Part shown: positions 9,060-19,024 of the stretch, piece by piece | How positions within the stretch are numbered: the first letter of the stretch is position 1 | Layout of the letters: the number at the start of each line of letters is the position of its first letter | DNA from: Maribacter aquivivus | GTDB lineage: Bacteria > Bacteroidota > Bacteroidia > Flavobacteriales > Flavobacteriaceae | Reading direction: 5' to 3' | Assembly (NCBI RefSeq): GCF_900142175.1 | Contig: NZ_FQZX01000001.1 | Location: 1,612,001 to 1,676,000 of the forward strand | DNA length: 64,000 nt | Program-made: the position numbers and the translations under genes | The notes under the pieces: generated by a model | What the model was told of the DNA's origin: nothing | Database searches by the model: none | What the model saw: only the letters and a program-made list of their open reading frames with translations

Positions 9060-9569
9060 ATGATAAAAGCAGTTAGGGGTAAAGAACCCGTTATAGGTGA
9101 AGATTGTTTTATTGCAGAAAATGCAACAATAGTTGGTGAAGTAAGTATGGGTAAGCAATGTAGTGTGTGGTTTAATGCTGTACTACGTGGCGATGTTCAT
9201 TTTATTAAAATGGGTGATAAGGTTAATGTGCAAGATGGTGCCGTAATTCATTGTACGTATTTAAAGTCTCCTACCACAATTGGTAATAATGTTTCTATTG
9301 GGCATAATGCTCTTGTACATGGCTGTACCATACATGATAATGTGCTAATTGGTATGGGTAGTATTATTATGGATGATTGTGTAGTAGAAAGTAATAGTAT
9401 TATTGCTGCCGGAGCTGTGCTAACTAAAGGTACCCACGTGCCATCTGGGAGTATTTTTGCGGGTATGCCGGCAAAGAAAATAAAAGATATTAGTCCCGAA
9501 TTAAGTTCTGGAGAAATTAATAGAATTGCCGAAGCCTATACCATGTATTCAGGCTGGTTTAAGGAATAA
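9060..9569 (+). CDS. Gamma-class carbonic anhydrase-like hexapeptide-repeat protein
   Basis: A 169-residue left-handed beta-helix protein of the YrdA/PaaY/gamma-carbonic-anhydrase group, cytosolic. The three zinc-ligand histidines are present: His64 in VIHCTY, His82 and His87 in IGHNALVHGC. The hexapeptide turns (IAENATIVGEV, IGNNVSIGHNAL, VESNSIIAAGAV) run from residue 12 to 140 and end with the family tail GMPAKKIKDI. Many members have weak or unproven carbonic anhydrase activity, so the substrate is not fixed. It follows the LytTR regulator by 10 bp and may be read through from it. Confidence 0.9.
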   Translation: MIKAVRGKEPVIGEDCFIAENATIVGEVSMGKQCSVWFNAVLRGDVHFIKMGDKVNVQDGAVIHCTYLKSPTTIGNNVSIGHNALVHGCTIHDNVLIGMGSIIMDDCVVESNSIIAAGAVLTKGTHVPSGSIFAGMPAKKIKDISPELSSGEINRIAEAYTMYSGWFKE

Positions 9570-9596
9570 AGGTTGACGCAAAAAGTCAATTACCTG

Positions 9597-9625
9597 TTGC
9601 AATCTATCTAAATTATGTACTTTTG
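9597..9625 (+). promoter_or_regulatory. Promoter of fabD (Bacteroidota sigma type)
   Basis: A -33 TTG at 9597-9599 is separated by 18 bp from a -7 TACTTTTG at 9618-9625, matching the Bacteroidota consensus (TTG, N17-23, TAnnTTTG). The expected transcription start lies near 9630, giving a leader of about 16 nt before the fabD ATG. Confidence 0.7.
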
Positions 9626-9645
9626 ACCCACCAAAACTAAAAGTT

Positions 9646-10533
9646 ATGAACGCGTATGTTTTTCCTGGGCAAGGTGCTCAATTTGTTGGAATGGGTTTAG
9701 ATCTATATGAAAAATACCCTATTGCAAAAGAGTTGTTTCTTAAAGCAAATGATATACTAGGCTTTGAGATTACTGAGGTAATGTTCAGAGGTAATGCCGA
9801 AGGATTGAAAGAAACCAAGGTAACTCAACCAGCCATATTTCTACATTCTGTTATTCTAAGTAAAGTAATGGGAGATTCATTTAAACCAGATATGGTTGCT
9901 GGTCATTCATTAGGAGAATTCTCTGCCTTAGTAGCGAATAATACCTTAAGTTTTGAAGACGGATTAAAATTAGTTTCGCAACGAGCCTTGGCAATGCAGA
10001 AGGCATGTGAACTTAAACCATCTACCATGGCAGCTGTTTTAGGATTGGAAGACGCTGTGGTAGAAAAAGTATGTGCAGAAATTTCAGGAATTGTTGTTGC
10101 GGCAAATTATAACTGTCCTGGTCAATTGGTAATTTCTGGTGAAATATCTGCAGTAGAGGAAGCTTGTGAAAAATTAAAAGAGGCAGGAGCAAGGCGTGCA
10201 TTAATGTTGCCTGTAGGTGGTGCTTTTCACTCTCCGCTAATGGAGCCTGCTAGAGAAGAGTTAGCTGCGGCAATTGCTAATACTACATTTTCTGCTCCTA
10301 GTTGCCCAATATACCAGAATGTGCTTACCACTGCGGTGACTAGTGCAGATGAGATTAAAAAGAATTTAATGCTGCAATTGACTGCACCTGTTAAATGGAC
10401 ACAAAGTGTTCAGCAAATGGTGAAAGACGGTGCTACTATTTTTACTGAAATAGGTCCGGGTAAGGTATTACAAGGGCTAGTAAGAAAAATTGAACCTTCT
10501 GTTACTACGCAAGCCCCAGAGTTAACAGACTAA
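9646..10533 (+). CDS. fabD: Malonyl-CoA:ACP transacylase
   Basis: A 295-residue protein, about the usual FabD length. It loads malonyl from CoA onto acyl carrier protein for fatty acid synthesis. Visible signatures: FPGQGAQFVGMG near the N-terminus (oxyanion loop), the nucleophile Ser88 in GHSLGEF, the conserved Arg in SQRALAMQ, and the catalytic His195 in GGAFHSPLM. The end has the family EIGPGKVLQGL motif. It is a single gene with its own promoter at 9597-9625, and no other fatty acid gene is adjacent. Confidence 0.97.
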   Translation: MNAYVFPGQGAQFVGMGLDLYEKYPIAKELFLKANDILGFEITEVMFRGNAEGLKETKVTQPAIFLHSVILSKVMGDSFKPDMVAGHSLGEFSALVANNTLSFEDGLKLVSQRALAMQKACELKPSTMAAVLGLEDAVVEKVCAEISGIVVAANYNCPGQLVISGEISAVEEACEKLKEAGARRALMLPVGGAFHSPLMEPAREELAAAIANTTFSAPSCPIYQNVLTTAVTSADEIKKNLMLQLTAPVKWTQSVQQMVKDGATIFTEIGPGKVLQGLVRKIEPSVTTQAPELTD

Positions 10534-10690
10534 CCATTGTTTCGTTAATATTACCATTTAACCTATAAATCCTTTTTTCAACTGTTTGTGAGGGGTTTAC
10601 CTTGATTTTTTTGTAATATTGAGACCCTCATTTTTGGTTATGGATTTAGAACATCCTTCAGCCTTATTGTTGGGAATGATAAAGAATGCT

Positions 10691-13600
10691 ATGAAAATAA
10701 GAGTATATAATAGTTTTTTGACTTCTAATAGTAGTAGGAGCTTAAAGAGATTCCTATTTGTTTTTGGATTCCTTTTTTTAGGTGCTTTTTCTCAAAGTGT
10801 TTCTGCGCAGTTGGTATCCATTGAGAATGATAGAGATGCTGATGAAGAAAATGAGGTGTCTGGTAGCTTTATAATAAGTGTTGACAATCCTGGGATTGGG
10901 GCTGGTAGTGTAACAGTTAAATATAATGTTTTAGTTACTAGTACGGCTACATCAGATGTCGATTATGTTGAATTAGATGGAGAAATTGATATTTCGTATA
11001 ACGTTGTTGGAAATGGAAGTGAAATCATAGAAATTGAAGTCGACGATGATGATCTTGTTGAAGGTGAAGAAGTGATAATTATTCAATTGGTTGAAAGTAT
11101 TGACTATAATGTAGATATTAATAATGATACCGCTACCGTAATTATCGAAGACAACGATACTGGTGAAGTCACATTAGGGGTCATTAGGGATGAAACTACT
11201 GAAGGCGCAACCACTAATGCTACTTATGGTCTGTTTAGAATTTTTATAGATGAGCCTAATAACACCGGAAGTCCTTTAACAGTTACCTATAATTTAATTG
11301 GAGGGACGGCTACAGAAGGTGATGATTATGTTATAGCGAGTACTGCGGTTATTGCAAATGGTGCATCATTTACAAATTTGTTAGTCAACCCGGAAGATGA
11401 TGATTTGGTTGAAGTTGATGAAACAGTTGTTATGACAATTACGGCAATAGATAGCGATTCATATACAATTGGCACTCCTGACACTGAGACTGTTACCATC
11501 ATAGATAACGATATTTTTGAAGCTTCTATTGAATCTACAACTGCGACAGCCAGAGAAAGTCCTTTAACTGTAGGTGTTTTTACCGTTGATGTAGATAAGA
11601 TCAATGCGACCGGTGCACCTATTGAAATTGAATATGCGGTTAGTGGTACAGCAGATGAGGGAGATGATTTTACAACTCTTTCAGGGTCTGTTACCATTGA
11701 AGACGGTGAAAGTACGGGTACTATTACGCTTACACCAATTAATGATACCGATATTGAAAGTAATGAAACGGTAGTATTGACTTTGGTAAATGGTTCTGAT
11801 TATACGGTTGGCGGTCCAGATAGTGCTACGGTGATAATCGTAAGTGACGATACCAATGTTGCACAAATTACTGCATCAGATGGTACGGCTGCCGAAAGTA
11901 ATGGTGCTGTTTCTTCTGGAGAATTTACGGTTAGCTTAAGTGCTCCAAATGATACAGGAGGTCCGATTATAGTTAATTATGCAATAAGTGGTACAGCTGA
12001 TAATGAAACAGATTTTGATGAAATAAATGAAAATGCCGTAACTATTTTAGATGGTGAGCAAGATGCTGTCATAGAAATTTTACCTGTAAATGATGTAGTT
12101 CAGGAAGGAACTGAAACCGTAATAATTACATTGGCTACTGGTACAGGTTATATATTAGGTTCTGGACCTACACGAACGGCAACCGTTCAAATAAACGATA
12201 ACGATCAAGCCACATTAACAATTTCAGACGTATCATTAAATGAAGATGATGCAGCTGGTGAAATGGTTTTTAATGTAGAATTGGATTTGGAAGTTGTCGG
12301 TGGTACCACGGTAACTTATGCCTTTTCGGATGATACGGCTACAGAGGGTGAAGATTATACAGGAATTAGTGGTTCGCTAATTTTTGATGGTGATGCGGGT
12401 GAGATTCAAGAAATTACCGTACCCGTTACTAATGATGCTATTTTAGAAAATACGGAAACATTTACGGTTCAATTAGGGATACCTACTAATAATGTACAGC
12501 GTGCTAGCGGTGGCACGGCAACGGGAACAATTCAAGATGATGATAATTGTGTTGCGGCTCCAACATTAGATACTACGGTTTCAAATATCTATTGTGTAGA
12601 AGAGGCTGGAGATGATTTTTCTGCCAACTTATTTGATTTTACAAATAGTACGGCTCCTGCAGGCACGGTTTTGACTTGGAGTAGAGTTTCCAATCCTTTG
12701 AATACAAATTCTCACTTGACGGCTACAGAAGCTCAAGATGTAGATTTGCCAGCTTCTTATTATGGTTTTTTCTATGATGCGGCTAATGACTGCGCAAGTG
12801 GTACTATAGAAGTTCAGATAGTTAGAAATGTATTACCGCAATTAGTTGTTATTAATGACAACGAACGTTGTGGTCCTGGTACTTTGCTTTTAAGTGTTGA
12901 GCCTACTGATGGCGCATCTGTTAACTGGTATGATTCTTTAGATGCAGTTACCCCAATTGCGATGGGCGAAACATATACCACACCTTCATTAAATGCTACT
13001 GCAACATACTATGTTGAGGCAACTGAAAATGAATGTACAACTGAAAGGCAACCAGTTGTTGCAAGAATAGGTGTTCAAGCAACTACCGGAACGGCAACAA
13101 ACGGTTCTATCTGTAATGTAGCTGCGAACGGACTTACAGCTATAGATTTAGATACGAGACTTTCTGGTGCAGATCCCGGGGTTTGGATTTTTGTTTCAGG
13201 TCCTGAAACTAGTGTTGATATTAGTTCTACCAACGTTGTGGAATTTGAAGGTGCTGCTTCTGGTGCTTATGTATTTAGTTATACAACAACAAATTCTACG
13301 GCACCCTGTGAAAACCCTACAGTAGAAATAACTATAAATGTTAGCGATTGTGAAACCGATGATGATAATGATGGTCTTTTAGGTGGTCAAGAAGTAACTC
13401 TTGGTACAGATTCTAATGATGCTGATACTGATGGTGATGGAATTGATGATGGTGTTGAAGTTGGTGATGATGTCGCTAATCCTTTAGATGAGGATGGTGA
13501 CGGAATTATCGATGCATTAGATTCTAATACTGCAGATGCTGATAATGACGGAGTGAATGATCAACAAGATCCTGCAAATAATAATCCATGTATTCCTAAC

Positions 13601-14779
13601 CGCTTTAATGGTAGTTGTGATACCGATGGTGACGGAATTTCAGATCTAGATGAACAAACAAATGGTTCTGATCCTGATGATCCTTGTGATCCTGTGGCAA
13701 CTCCTAATTGCGATGCGCCAATTGATTTAGAGGTGTTGAAATCTGTAGATAATATTGATGCTTTAATTGGGGATACTATTATATTTAAAATTTTGGTAAC
13801 TAATTTATCTGATAGAACAGCAAGGGCAATAGTTATTGGAGATCTTTTAGAATTAGGTTTCGATTTTGTATCAGCTGATTCTCCAGATTATGACGAGGTG
13901 TCCGGTAATTGGAATATAGCAGAATTAGGGGCGGGTCTTTCCTTAGAATTGTCAATTACCGTAATTGTAGCTGAACAAGGACCGTATACCAACACTGCAG
14001 TATTGTTAGAGTCTATTCCTTCGGATGATAATCCTGAGAATGATGAAGCAACTGTAGAATTAAGTACAGAGGCGCCAGAAGGTGTAGATCTTAAAATAGA
14101 GAAAGAGGCTCGCCCAGATAAAGCTTTGGTAGGTGGTGAAGTAGAATTTATTATTAGAGTTACCAATATTTCCGAATCTGATGTGGTGACAGATATTATT
14201 GTCAATGATTTAATATTGATAGAAAACGGATTTGAATTTGTTTCTGCAGAGTCAGATTTTAATGGTACATATGATGAAGCATCCGGTAATTGGAATATTC
14301 CTTCTTTAGATAGAGAAGAAACAGCTACGTTGAGAATTATTGCAAGAGTTCCTGCAATGGGTACATATGCTAATACAGCAACTATTGTTAGGTCTACACC
14401 GAGGGACGGTAATACAGAGAATAATGAAGCAACCGTTGAGGTAGAGGTAATTCAGAAAAGCCCTGCGGACCCAGGATTCCTGTTCAATCAATTCTCGCCA
14501 AATGGAAATAATCAAAATGAGGTTCTTCGTATTAATAGAACTTTGACGAATCCTGATACAGGTGCGCAAGTAGAGGTTAATTTACAGTACAAAATAAAAA
14601 TTTACGATCGTTACGGAAATCTTGTTTTTGAAACTGAAAAGGTAAATGATGGCGATGTTTGGGACGGTACCTATGAAGGGAAAGAATCGCCAAAGGGAAC
14701 TTATTTTTATATCATGAATTATAGTGTTAATAATCAACCTGCAGTATTAGACAAAGGTTGGATACAGCTTATTAGATAA
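10691..14779 (+). CDS. Large Calx-beta surface adhesin with T9SS type B C-terminal domain
   Basis: I use the ATG at 10691, where MKIRVYNSF leads into a signal peptide ending FSQSVSAQ; an upstream TTG at 10619 is possible but would put about 24 residues ahead of it. The mature 1,362-residue product has five Calx-beta domains (about 40-155, 158-273, 275-387, 389-505, 506-618). They are followed by Cys-containing Ig-like regions (about 619-887), acidic thrombospondin type 3 calcium repeats (about 888-1010, DTDGDGIDD, DEDGDGIID), and two DUF11 domains (about 1011-1127 and 1133-1255). The gliding-motility-associated C-terminal domain (about 1256-1362) has FSPNGNN, IYDRYGNLVFE, WDGTYEGK and PKGTYFYIM. 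This domain directs export through T9SS. PorP/SprF and OmpA genes follow in the same operon. Confidence 0.9.
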   Translation: MKIRVYNSFLTSNSSRSLKRFLFVFGFLFLGAFSQSVSAQLVSIENDRDADEENEVSGSFIISVDNPGIGAGSVTVKYNVLVTSTATSDVDYVELDGEIDISYNVVGNGSEIIEIEVDDDDLVEGEEVIIIQLVESIDYNVDINNDTATVIIEDNDTGEVTLGVIRDETTEGATTNATYGLFRIFIDEPNNTGSPLTVTYNLIGGTATEGDDYVIASTAVIANGASFTNLLVNPEDDDLVEVDETVVMTITAIDSDSYTIGTPDTETVTIIDNDIFEASIESTTATARESPLTVGVFTVDVDKINATGAPIEIEYAVSGTADEGDDFTTLSGSVTIEDGESTGTITLTPINDTDIESNETVVLTLVNGSDYTVGGPDSATVIIVSDDTNVAQITASDGTAAESNGAVSSGEFTVSLSAPNDTGGPIIVNYAISGTADNETDFDEINENAVTILDGEQDAVIEILPVNDVVQEGTETVIITLATGTGYILGSGPTRTATVQINDNDQATLTISDVSLNEDDAAGEMVFNVELDLEVVGGTTVTYAFSDDTATEGEDYTGISGSLIFDGDAGEIQEITVPVTNDAILENTETFTVQLGIPTNNVQRASGGTATGTIQDDDNCVAAPTLDTTVSNIYCVEEAGDDFSANLFDFTNSTAPAGTVLTWSRVSNPLNTNSHLTATEAQDVDLPASYYGFFYDAANDCASGTIEVQIVRNVLPQLVVINDNERCGPGTLLLSVEPTDGASVNWYDSLDAVTPIAMGETYTTPSLNATATYYVEATENECTTERQPVVARIGVQATTGTATNGSICNVAANGLTAIDLDTRLSGADPGVWIFVSGPETSVDISSTNVVEFEGAASGAYVFSYTTTNSTAPCENPTVEITINVSDCETDDDNDGLLGGQEVTLGTDSNDADTDGDGIDDGVEVGDDVANPLDEDGDGIIDALDSNTADADNDGVNDQQDPANNNPCIPNRFNGSCDTDGDGISDLDEQTNGSDPDDPCDPVATPNCDAPIDLEVLKSVDNIDALIGDTIIFKILVTNLSDRTARAIVIGDLLELGFDFVSADSPDYDEVSGNWNIAELGAGLSLELSITVIVAEQGPYTNTAVLLESIPSDDNPENDEATVELSTEAPEGVDLKIEKEARPDKALVGGEVEFIIRVTNISESDVVTDIIVNDLILIENGFEFVSAESDFNGTYDEASGNWNIPSLDREETATLRIIARVPAMGTYANTATIVRSTPRDGNTENNEATVEVEVIQKSPADPGFLFNQFSPNGNNQNEVLRINRTLTNPDTGAQVEVNLQYKIKIYDRYGNLVFETEKVNDGDVWDGTYEGKESPKGTYFYIMNYSVNNQPAVLDKGWIQLIR

Positions 14780-14787
14780 AATAAATT

Positions 14788-15768
14788 ATGGATTATAACT
14801 TTTATAAATCGAGTTATACTATTGCTTTAGTACTATTTTCTCTGTTAAGCTTTAATGCATATTCACAGAAAGAACCGCAGTACACCCAGTATATGTATAA
14901 TATTGGTAGTTTTAACCCGGCTTATGTTGGTACAGTAGAAAACCCTGAATTCTCAGGATTGTATAGAGCTCAGTGGGTCGATATACCTGGTGCACCTAGA
15001 ACTTTTCGTTTCGGTGCAAACTTGCCTTTTAAGAATGAAAAAGTAGGTTTAGGTATCAATATCGTAAATGATGAATTAGGTCCTGCTACACAGACCTACG
15101 CTGATATTTCTTATTCGTATCAGATAATGGTAACCGATGAGACTAAATTGTCTTTTGGTATTGATGCCGGTGGTTCGTTTTTAAATGTTGATTTCTCTAA
15201 GGGAACGTTTGAGAACCCGGGTGAGAATCTGAGTCAAGAGATGTTAAGTAAATTTTACCCTACGGTAGGTGCCGGTGCTTTCTTGTATTCAGAAGATTGG
15301 TATTTAGGAGCTTCTGTACCTAATTTTTTAACCGAAGGAGTCTACAATGACGAAATTGCATCTGTGGTAGAAGATAAACTTCAATTCAATTTTATAGGTG
15401 GTTACGTTTTTGAACTTTCAGATAACCTAAAGTTTAAACCTGCCTTTTTGGTCAATACAATATCTGGATCGCCGGTAAATGTGAATTTATCGAGTAATTT
15501 CTTGATTTCTGATGTGGTTACCGCAGGTGTATCATATCGTTTAGATAATGCCTTTAGTGGCTTAGCAGGTTTTCAGATTTCTAATACCTTGTTTGCAGGG
15601 TATTCATATGACTATAACACAAACTTACTTGGAGACTTCAATAGTGGGTCTCATGAAATAATACTTAAATTCTATTTGGGTAGAAAAGGACCTTCGAAAT
15701 CTAAAGGGAGTAGTGATAATAATGCAAAGGGTAAACCAAAACAAGTTGATTCACCTCGATTCTTTTAA
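14788..15768 (+). CDS. PorP/SprF family outer-membrane protein, partner of the upstream adhesin
   Basis: A 326-residue protein with a signal peptide ending NAYSQ. It has the classic family opening EPQYTQYMYNIGSFNPAYVG, then RAQWVDIPGAPRTF and a series of amphipathic strands (GLGINIVNDELGP, ADISYSYQIMV) that predict an outer-membrane barrel. Family members such as SprF act with T9SS to deliver type B substrates to the surface. It starts 8 bp after the adhesin and 11 bp before the OmpA gene, the order seen in many Bacteroidota adhesin operons. The last 25 residues are a basic, low-complexity tail (SKSKGSSDNNAKGKPK), a small oddity. Confidence 0.93.
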   Translation: MDYNFYKSSYTIALVLFSLLSFNAYSQKEPQYTQYMYNIGSFNPAYVGTVENPEFSGLYRAQWVDIPGAPRTFRFGANLPFKNEKVGLGINIVNDELGPATQTYADISYSYQIMVTDETKLSFGIDAGGSFLNVDFSKGTFENPGENLSQEMLSKFYPTVGAGAFLYSEDWYLGASVPNFLTEGVYNDEIASVVEDKLQFNFIGGYVFELSDNLKFKPAFLVNTISGSPVNVNLSSNFLISDVVTAGVSYRLDNAFSGLAGFQISNTLFAGYSYDYNTNLLGDFNSGSHEIILKFYLGRKGPSKSKGSSDNNAKGKPKQVDSPRFF

Positions 15769-15779
15769 AGTGAACGAAA

Positions 15780-17690
15780 ATGAGATTTAAATTAATCATA
15801 GTATTACTAGTTTTTGTACCATTTCTAAGTACGGCTCAAGACAAAAAATCTAAAGCCGATAATCTTTTTTATGGATATCAATACGAACAAGCCATTGTTG
15901 CCTATAAAAGTGAAATGCAAAAAGATTCTTTGACCAACCATCAGTTGCTGAACCTTGCAGATTCTTATTTTAGTACGGGTAGTTATGATAGTGCGTCCGA
16001 GCTTTATTTAAAGGTGAATAAGAATGATACCATTATGTCTGTTAACAGGTTTAATAAAATGTTGCAGAGCCTTTCTAAAAACTCTGAAAGAGATAGGGTA
16101 AGGATGTACTTAAAGTCAAAAGCCGACAAATTATCTCCTGAACTTTTAGAAAATGCAGAGTTTAATTATAGCTTATTAGAAATTCCTTCAAATACAGATA
16201 ATAGTGTAATACGTCATTTGGGTGTGAATAGTGCGCAGGGAGATTTCTCGCCAGCATTTTATAAAAATGGTATACTTTTTAGTAGTAGTAGAGGGCGAAA
16301 TAGTAAAAACGTATATGAGCCAACGGGTGAATCTTATTTAGATATCTATTTTGCAAGAATAAGTTCAAATAATAATTTGGTAGATGTTGAAACTTTTAAT
16401 GAAATTCCGGCGACAGATTTTCATAAGTCAACACCATATTTTTCAGAAAAACTAGAAACGTTTTTTTATATCTTATCCAATGAGGAAGATGGTGAACTTA
16501 GATATGATGAGAACGGTAAAAATGCATTGGCAATAGGTACGCTTACAAAAAATGACAGGTTTAGATTTATATTAAAAGATTTAAGTACATCTTTTTACTA
16601 TCCTTTCCTTGATGATGCTACTGAGCGTTTATATTTTGCTGCAAATTTTGATGATAGCTATGGTGGTACGGATTTGTACTATGTGTATACTAATAACGGA
16701 CAGATCATGTCTGCACCTATTAATTTAGGACCTAGAATAAACTCACCGGGTAACGAGATTTCCCCTTACGTCTTTGATGGTAGTTTATATTTTTCTTCCG
16801 ATATTTTTTATGGTCTTGGAGGGATGGATATTTACAAATCTAATATCTTGCCTAATGATTCGTATACTATTCCGGTAAACCTAGGTGAAGGAATTAATTC
16901 AACAGCGGATGATTTTGGATTCATATTACAAGATGTTGAAAACACAGGATTATCAGGATTCTTTGCTTCTAATAGAACTGGAGGAAAAGGCGGAGATGAC
17001 CTTTATGGTTTTCAGCTTAAAAATGCACCTGGTTTAAAAACATTTGCCTTAGGTGGTAAAGTGGTTAACCTTAGAAATAAAGTAGGCTTAAAAGGAGCTC
17101 AGGTGAGATTATTGAACCAACAAGGAGATGTTTTAAAAGAAGTTATTGCAGGTAATGATGGTAGCTTTAGAGTAGAGGTGCCGTGGATGTCTCAAGTAAC
17201 TATACAGGCTATGAGTGATGGCTATTCTATTTTCTCTACCACGTATTCTGAAGAGGGAATGGAAGAAATTCAAAACACGGCTTATAATATGGGTCTTGCA
17301 AGAATGGAAGACTTAGTAACACAACGAGAAGACAAGACGGTATTAAAACTTAATAAATTCTATTTCGATAAAGGTAAATCAGTATTAAACGCCCAAGTAG
17401 AAGAGGAGCTTAAGAAAGTTGTAGACGCTGTGGTTCGTTTTCCTCAAATGAGATTAAGAATACAATCACATACAGATACTAGAGGTAGCTCTTCATCTAA
17501 TAAAAGGTTATCGCAACAGCGAGCTGATGTTATTAAAAACTATCTTTTAAGTAATGGTTTAAATTCAAGCAATATCATTGAAGCAACCGGTTACGGTGAA
17601 GAAAACATTGTAAACAACTGTATTAATGGTGCCTACTGTTTAGATTTTCTTCATAAGCAGAATGAGCGTACATTGTTCGTTGTAGAATAA
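15780..17690 (+). CDS. OmpA family protein with TPR and PD40 beta-propeller region
   Basis: A 636-residue envelope protein with a signal peptide (about 1-19, ending LSTAQ). A TPR-like region follows (about 20-140). A WD40-like/PD40 beta-propeller spans about 180-405 (ILFSSSRGRNSKN, LYFAANFDDSYGGTDLYYV, LYFSSDIFYGLGGMDIYKS), then a carboxypeptidase-regulatory-like fold (about 415-500). The C-terminal OmpA domain (about 525-636) has FYFDKGKSVLN and IQSHTDTRGS, which bind peptidoglycan. The same layout is seen in proteins encoded next to PorP/SprF partners, such as SprD/SprE-like and PorE-like proteins. It likely links the adhesin/PorP module to the cell wall. It is the last gene of the adhesin operon; no terminator hairpin is visible in the 18 bp before the convergent NRAMP gene. 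Confidence 0.92.
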   Translation: MRFKLIIVLLVFVPFLSTAQDKKSKADNLFYGYQYEQAIVAYKSEMQKDSLTNHQLLNLADSYFSTGSYDSASELYLKVNKNDTIMSVNRFNKMLQSLSKNSERDRVRMYLKSKADKLSPELLENAEFNYSLLEIPSNTDNSVIRHLGVNSAQGDFSPAFYKNGILFSSSRGRNSKNVYEPTGESYLDIYFARISSNNNLVDVETFNEIPATDFHKSTPYFSEKLETFFYILSNEEDGELRYDENGKNALAIGTLTKNDRFRFILKDLSTSFYYPFLDDATERLYFAANFDDSYGGTDLYYVYTNNGQIMSAPINLGPRINSPGNEISPYVFDGSLYFSSDIFYGLGGMDIYKSNILPNDSYTIPVNLGEGINSTADDFGFILQDVENTGLSGFFASNRTGGKGGDDLYGFQLKNAPGLKTFALGGKVVNLRNKVGLKGAQVRLLNQQGDVLKEVIAGNDGSFRVEVPWMSQVTIQAMSDGYSIFSTTYSEEGMEEIQNTAYNMGLARMEDLVTQREDKTVLKLNKFYFDKGKSVLNAQVEEELKKVVDAVVRFPQMRLRIQSHTDTRGSSSSNKRLSQQRADVIKNYLLSNGLNSSNIIEATGYGEENIVNNCINGAYCLDFLHKQNERTLFVVE

Positions 17691-17708
17691 TCAGGACTTA
17701 TTTCTATG

Positions 17709-18962
17709 CTACTTGGTAATTATGATGTAGAAATAATACAGTGAGAAACAAGACAAGAATAGAATGCCGGTATAGGTAAGGAATTTTAATTTCTTACCTG
17801 GTCGAAATTTAGGGTCTAGGTCATCACTGGTTACATTTTTTAAATTCATATAGCCTACAATAGGCGCTACAACGAAAGATACGAATGTAGCCAAAGCAAC
17901 CAAATTTCCCATATTTGCGCTAAACGCTGCTATAACTACAAAATTAATTAGTGTTAAGGCGAAAACGCCTGCGGCGTATGCTGTTTTTGTTCTATACCAT
18001 GTGGTTTTTGATTTTAATAGCGATAAAATATCTAAGCTGACTCTAGCTAAAGCATCATGTGCGGTCATACAAGTGCTGAACATAGTGGCAAATGCAGAAA
18101 TTGCTATAAATAGATATGCCCAAGATCCAATATGTTGTGTAAATAACCGAACTACTTGGTCTGCGAAACTTACCGCATTATTACTGAGTTGTATATTCGT
18201 TCCGTATAAGGTATACCATCCTATTATCATAAAAAAGATAGCTAATATGGCTGTAATGGTATAGCCTATATTAAATTCTTGTAGAGATTCTTTTAAGCTA
18301 GGCTTGTCTTGAGTTTTCCATTTTTCAATACTCCATAAACTGATCCAGCTAGATGCTTCTACACTGGTAGGCATCCATCCAATTAATCCTATTAGAAACA
18401 GTATTCCTACTTCATTAAAAATGGGTAAGGGTTTAAAGTCTGGTACATGACTTACTGGTCCTTTTGCTAGAACTAAAATTGTAGTCACTAGTAAAGCAAC
18501 AAATAGTACGCTAACTACAAATTTTAAACTGATTTCTAAAAACTTGTATTTTCCAAAAATCAGTAGTGCACTTATGATTAAAAATAAACTTAGCGCTACC
18601 ATGGCAATAGAACTATGCCCAATGCCGAATAGATTTATAAATAGACCGGCTGTAACGGTATATAAGGCCGCTAGTATGGTGAAAGTGGTGATAAAGCTAA
18701 TTATAGCATAAAACCATAAATAGCCTTTACCGCGATTTAAATAGCCCTCTATTAAGGTTTTATTGGTAACGTTGGTATACCGCACGCCGAATTCAAAGAA
18801 GGGGTATTTTAAGATGTTAGCTAAAATAATAGGAATAATCATCAGCCAGCCATATTGTGCCCCAGCTTTGGTAGATAAAACAAGATGAGACGTACCTATG
18901 GCCATACTTGCAAACAGAAGACCGGGACCTAAGTTTTTAAGTATCGTTTTTAAATTGAGCAT
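17709..18962 (-). CDS. NRAMP-family membrane transporter lacking the canonical metal motif
   Basis: A 417-residue membrane protein with about 11 hydrophobic helices and the general NRAMP layout. The first helix reads GPGLLFASMAIGTSHLV. Canonical manganese/iron NRAMPs carry DPGN at that place, and here it is replaced by residues within AIGTSH (about 21-26). In helix 6 the canonical MPH becomes MPTSVEASSW. It therefore belongs to the NRAMP-related branch with the GxSHLV pattern, whose substrate is not established; manganese or iron transport should not be assumed. It follows sanA on the same strand by 62 bp and may be co-transcribed with it. Confidence 0.85.
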   Translation of the reverse strand: MLNLKTILKNLGPGLLFASMAIGTSHLVLSTKAGAQYGWLMIIPIILANILKYPFFEFGVRYTNVTNKTLIEGYLNRGKGYLWFYAIISFITTFTILAALYTVTAGLFINLFGIGHSSIAMVALSLFLIISALLIFGKYKFLEISLKFVVSVLFVALLVTTILVLAKGPVSHVPDFKPLPIFNEVGILFLIGLIGWMPTSVEASSWISLWSIEKWKTQDKPSLKESLQEFNIGYTITAILAIFFMIIGWYTLYGTNIQLSNNAVSFADQVVRLFTQHIGSWAYLFIAISAFATMFSTCMTAHDALARVSLDILSLLKSKTTWYRTKTAYAAGVFALTLINFVVIAAFSANMGNLVALATFVSFVVAPIVGYMNLKNVTSDDLDPKFRPGKKLKFLTYTGILFLSCFSLYYFYIIITK

Positions 18963-19024
18963 TCTAATTGGTTTTGGTAGGTACTCTTAAATGTAGTGTA
19001 TTTTATGATATTGAATATTGCGAT

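Noticed and set aside
10619..10690. TTG start for the adhesin 72 bp upstream of the chosen ATG
   Set aside because: It adds about 24 residues ahead of a clear signal peptide that begins at the ATG.
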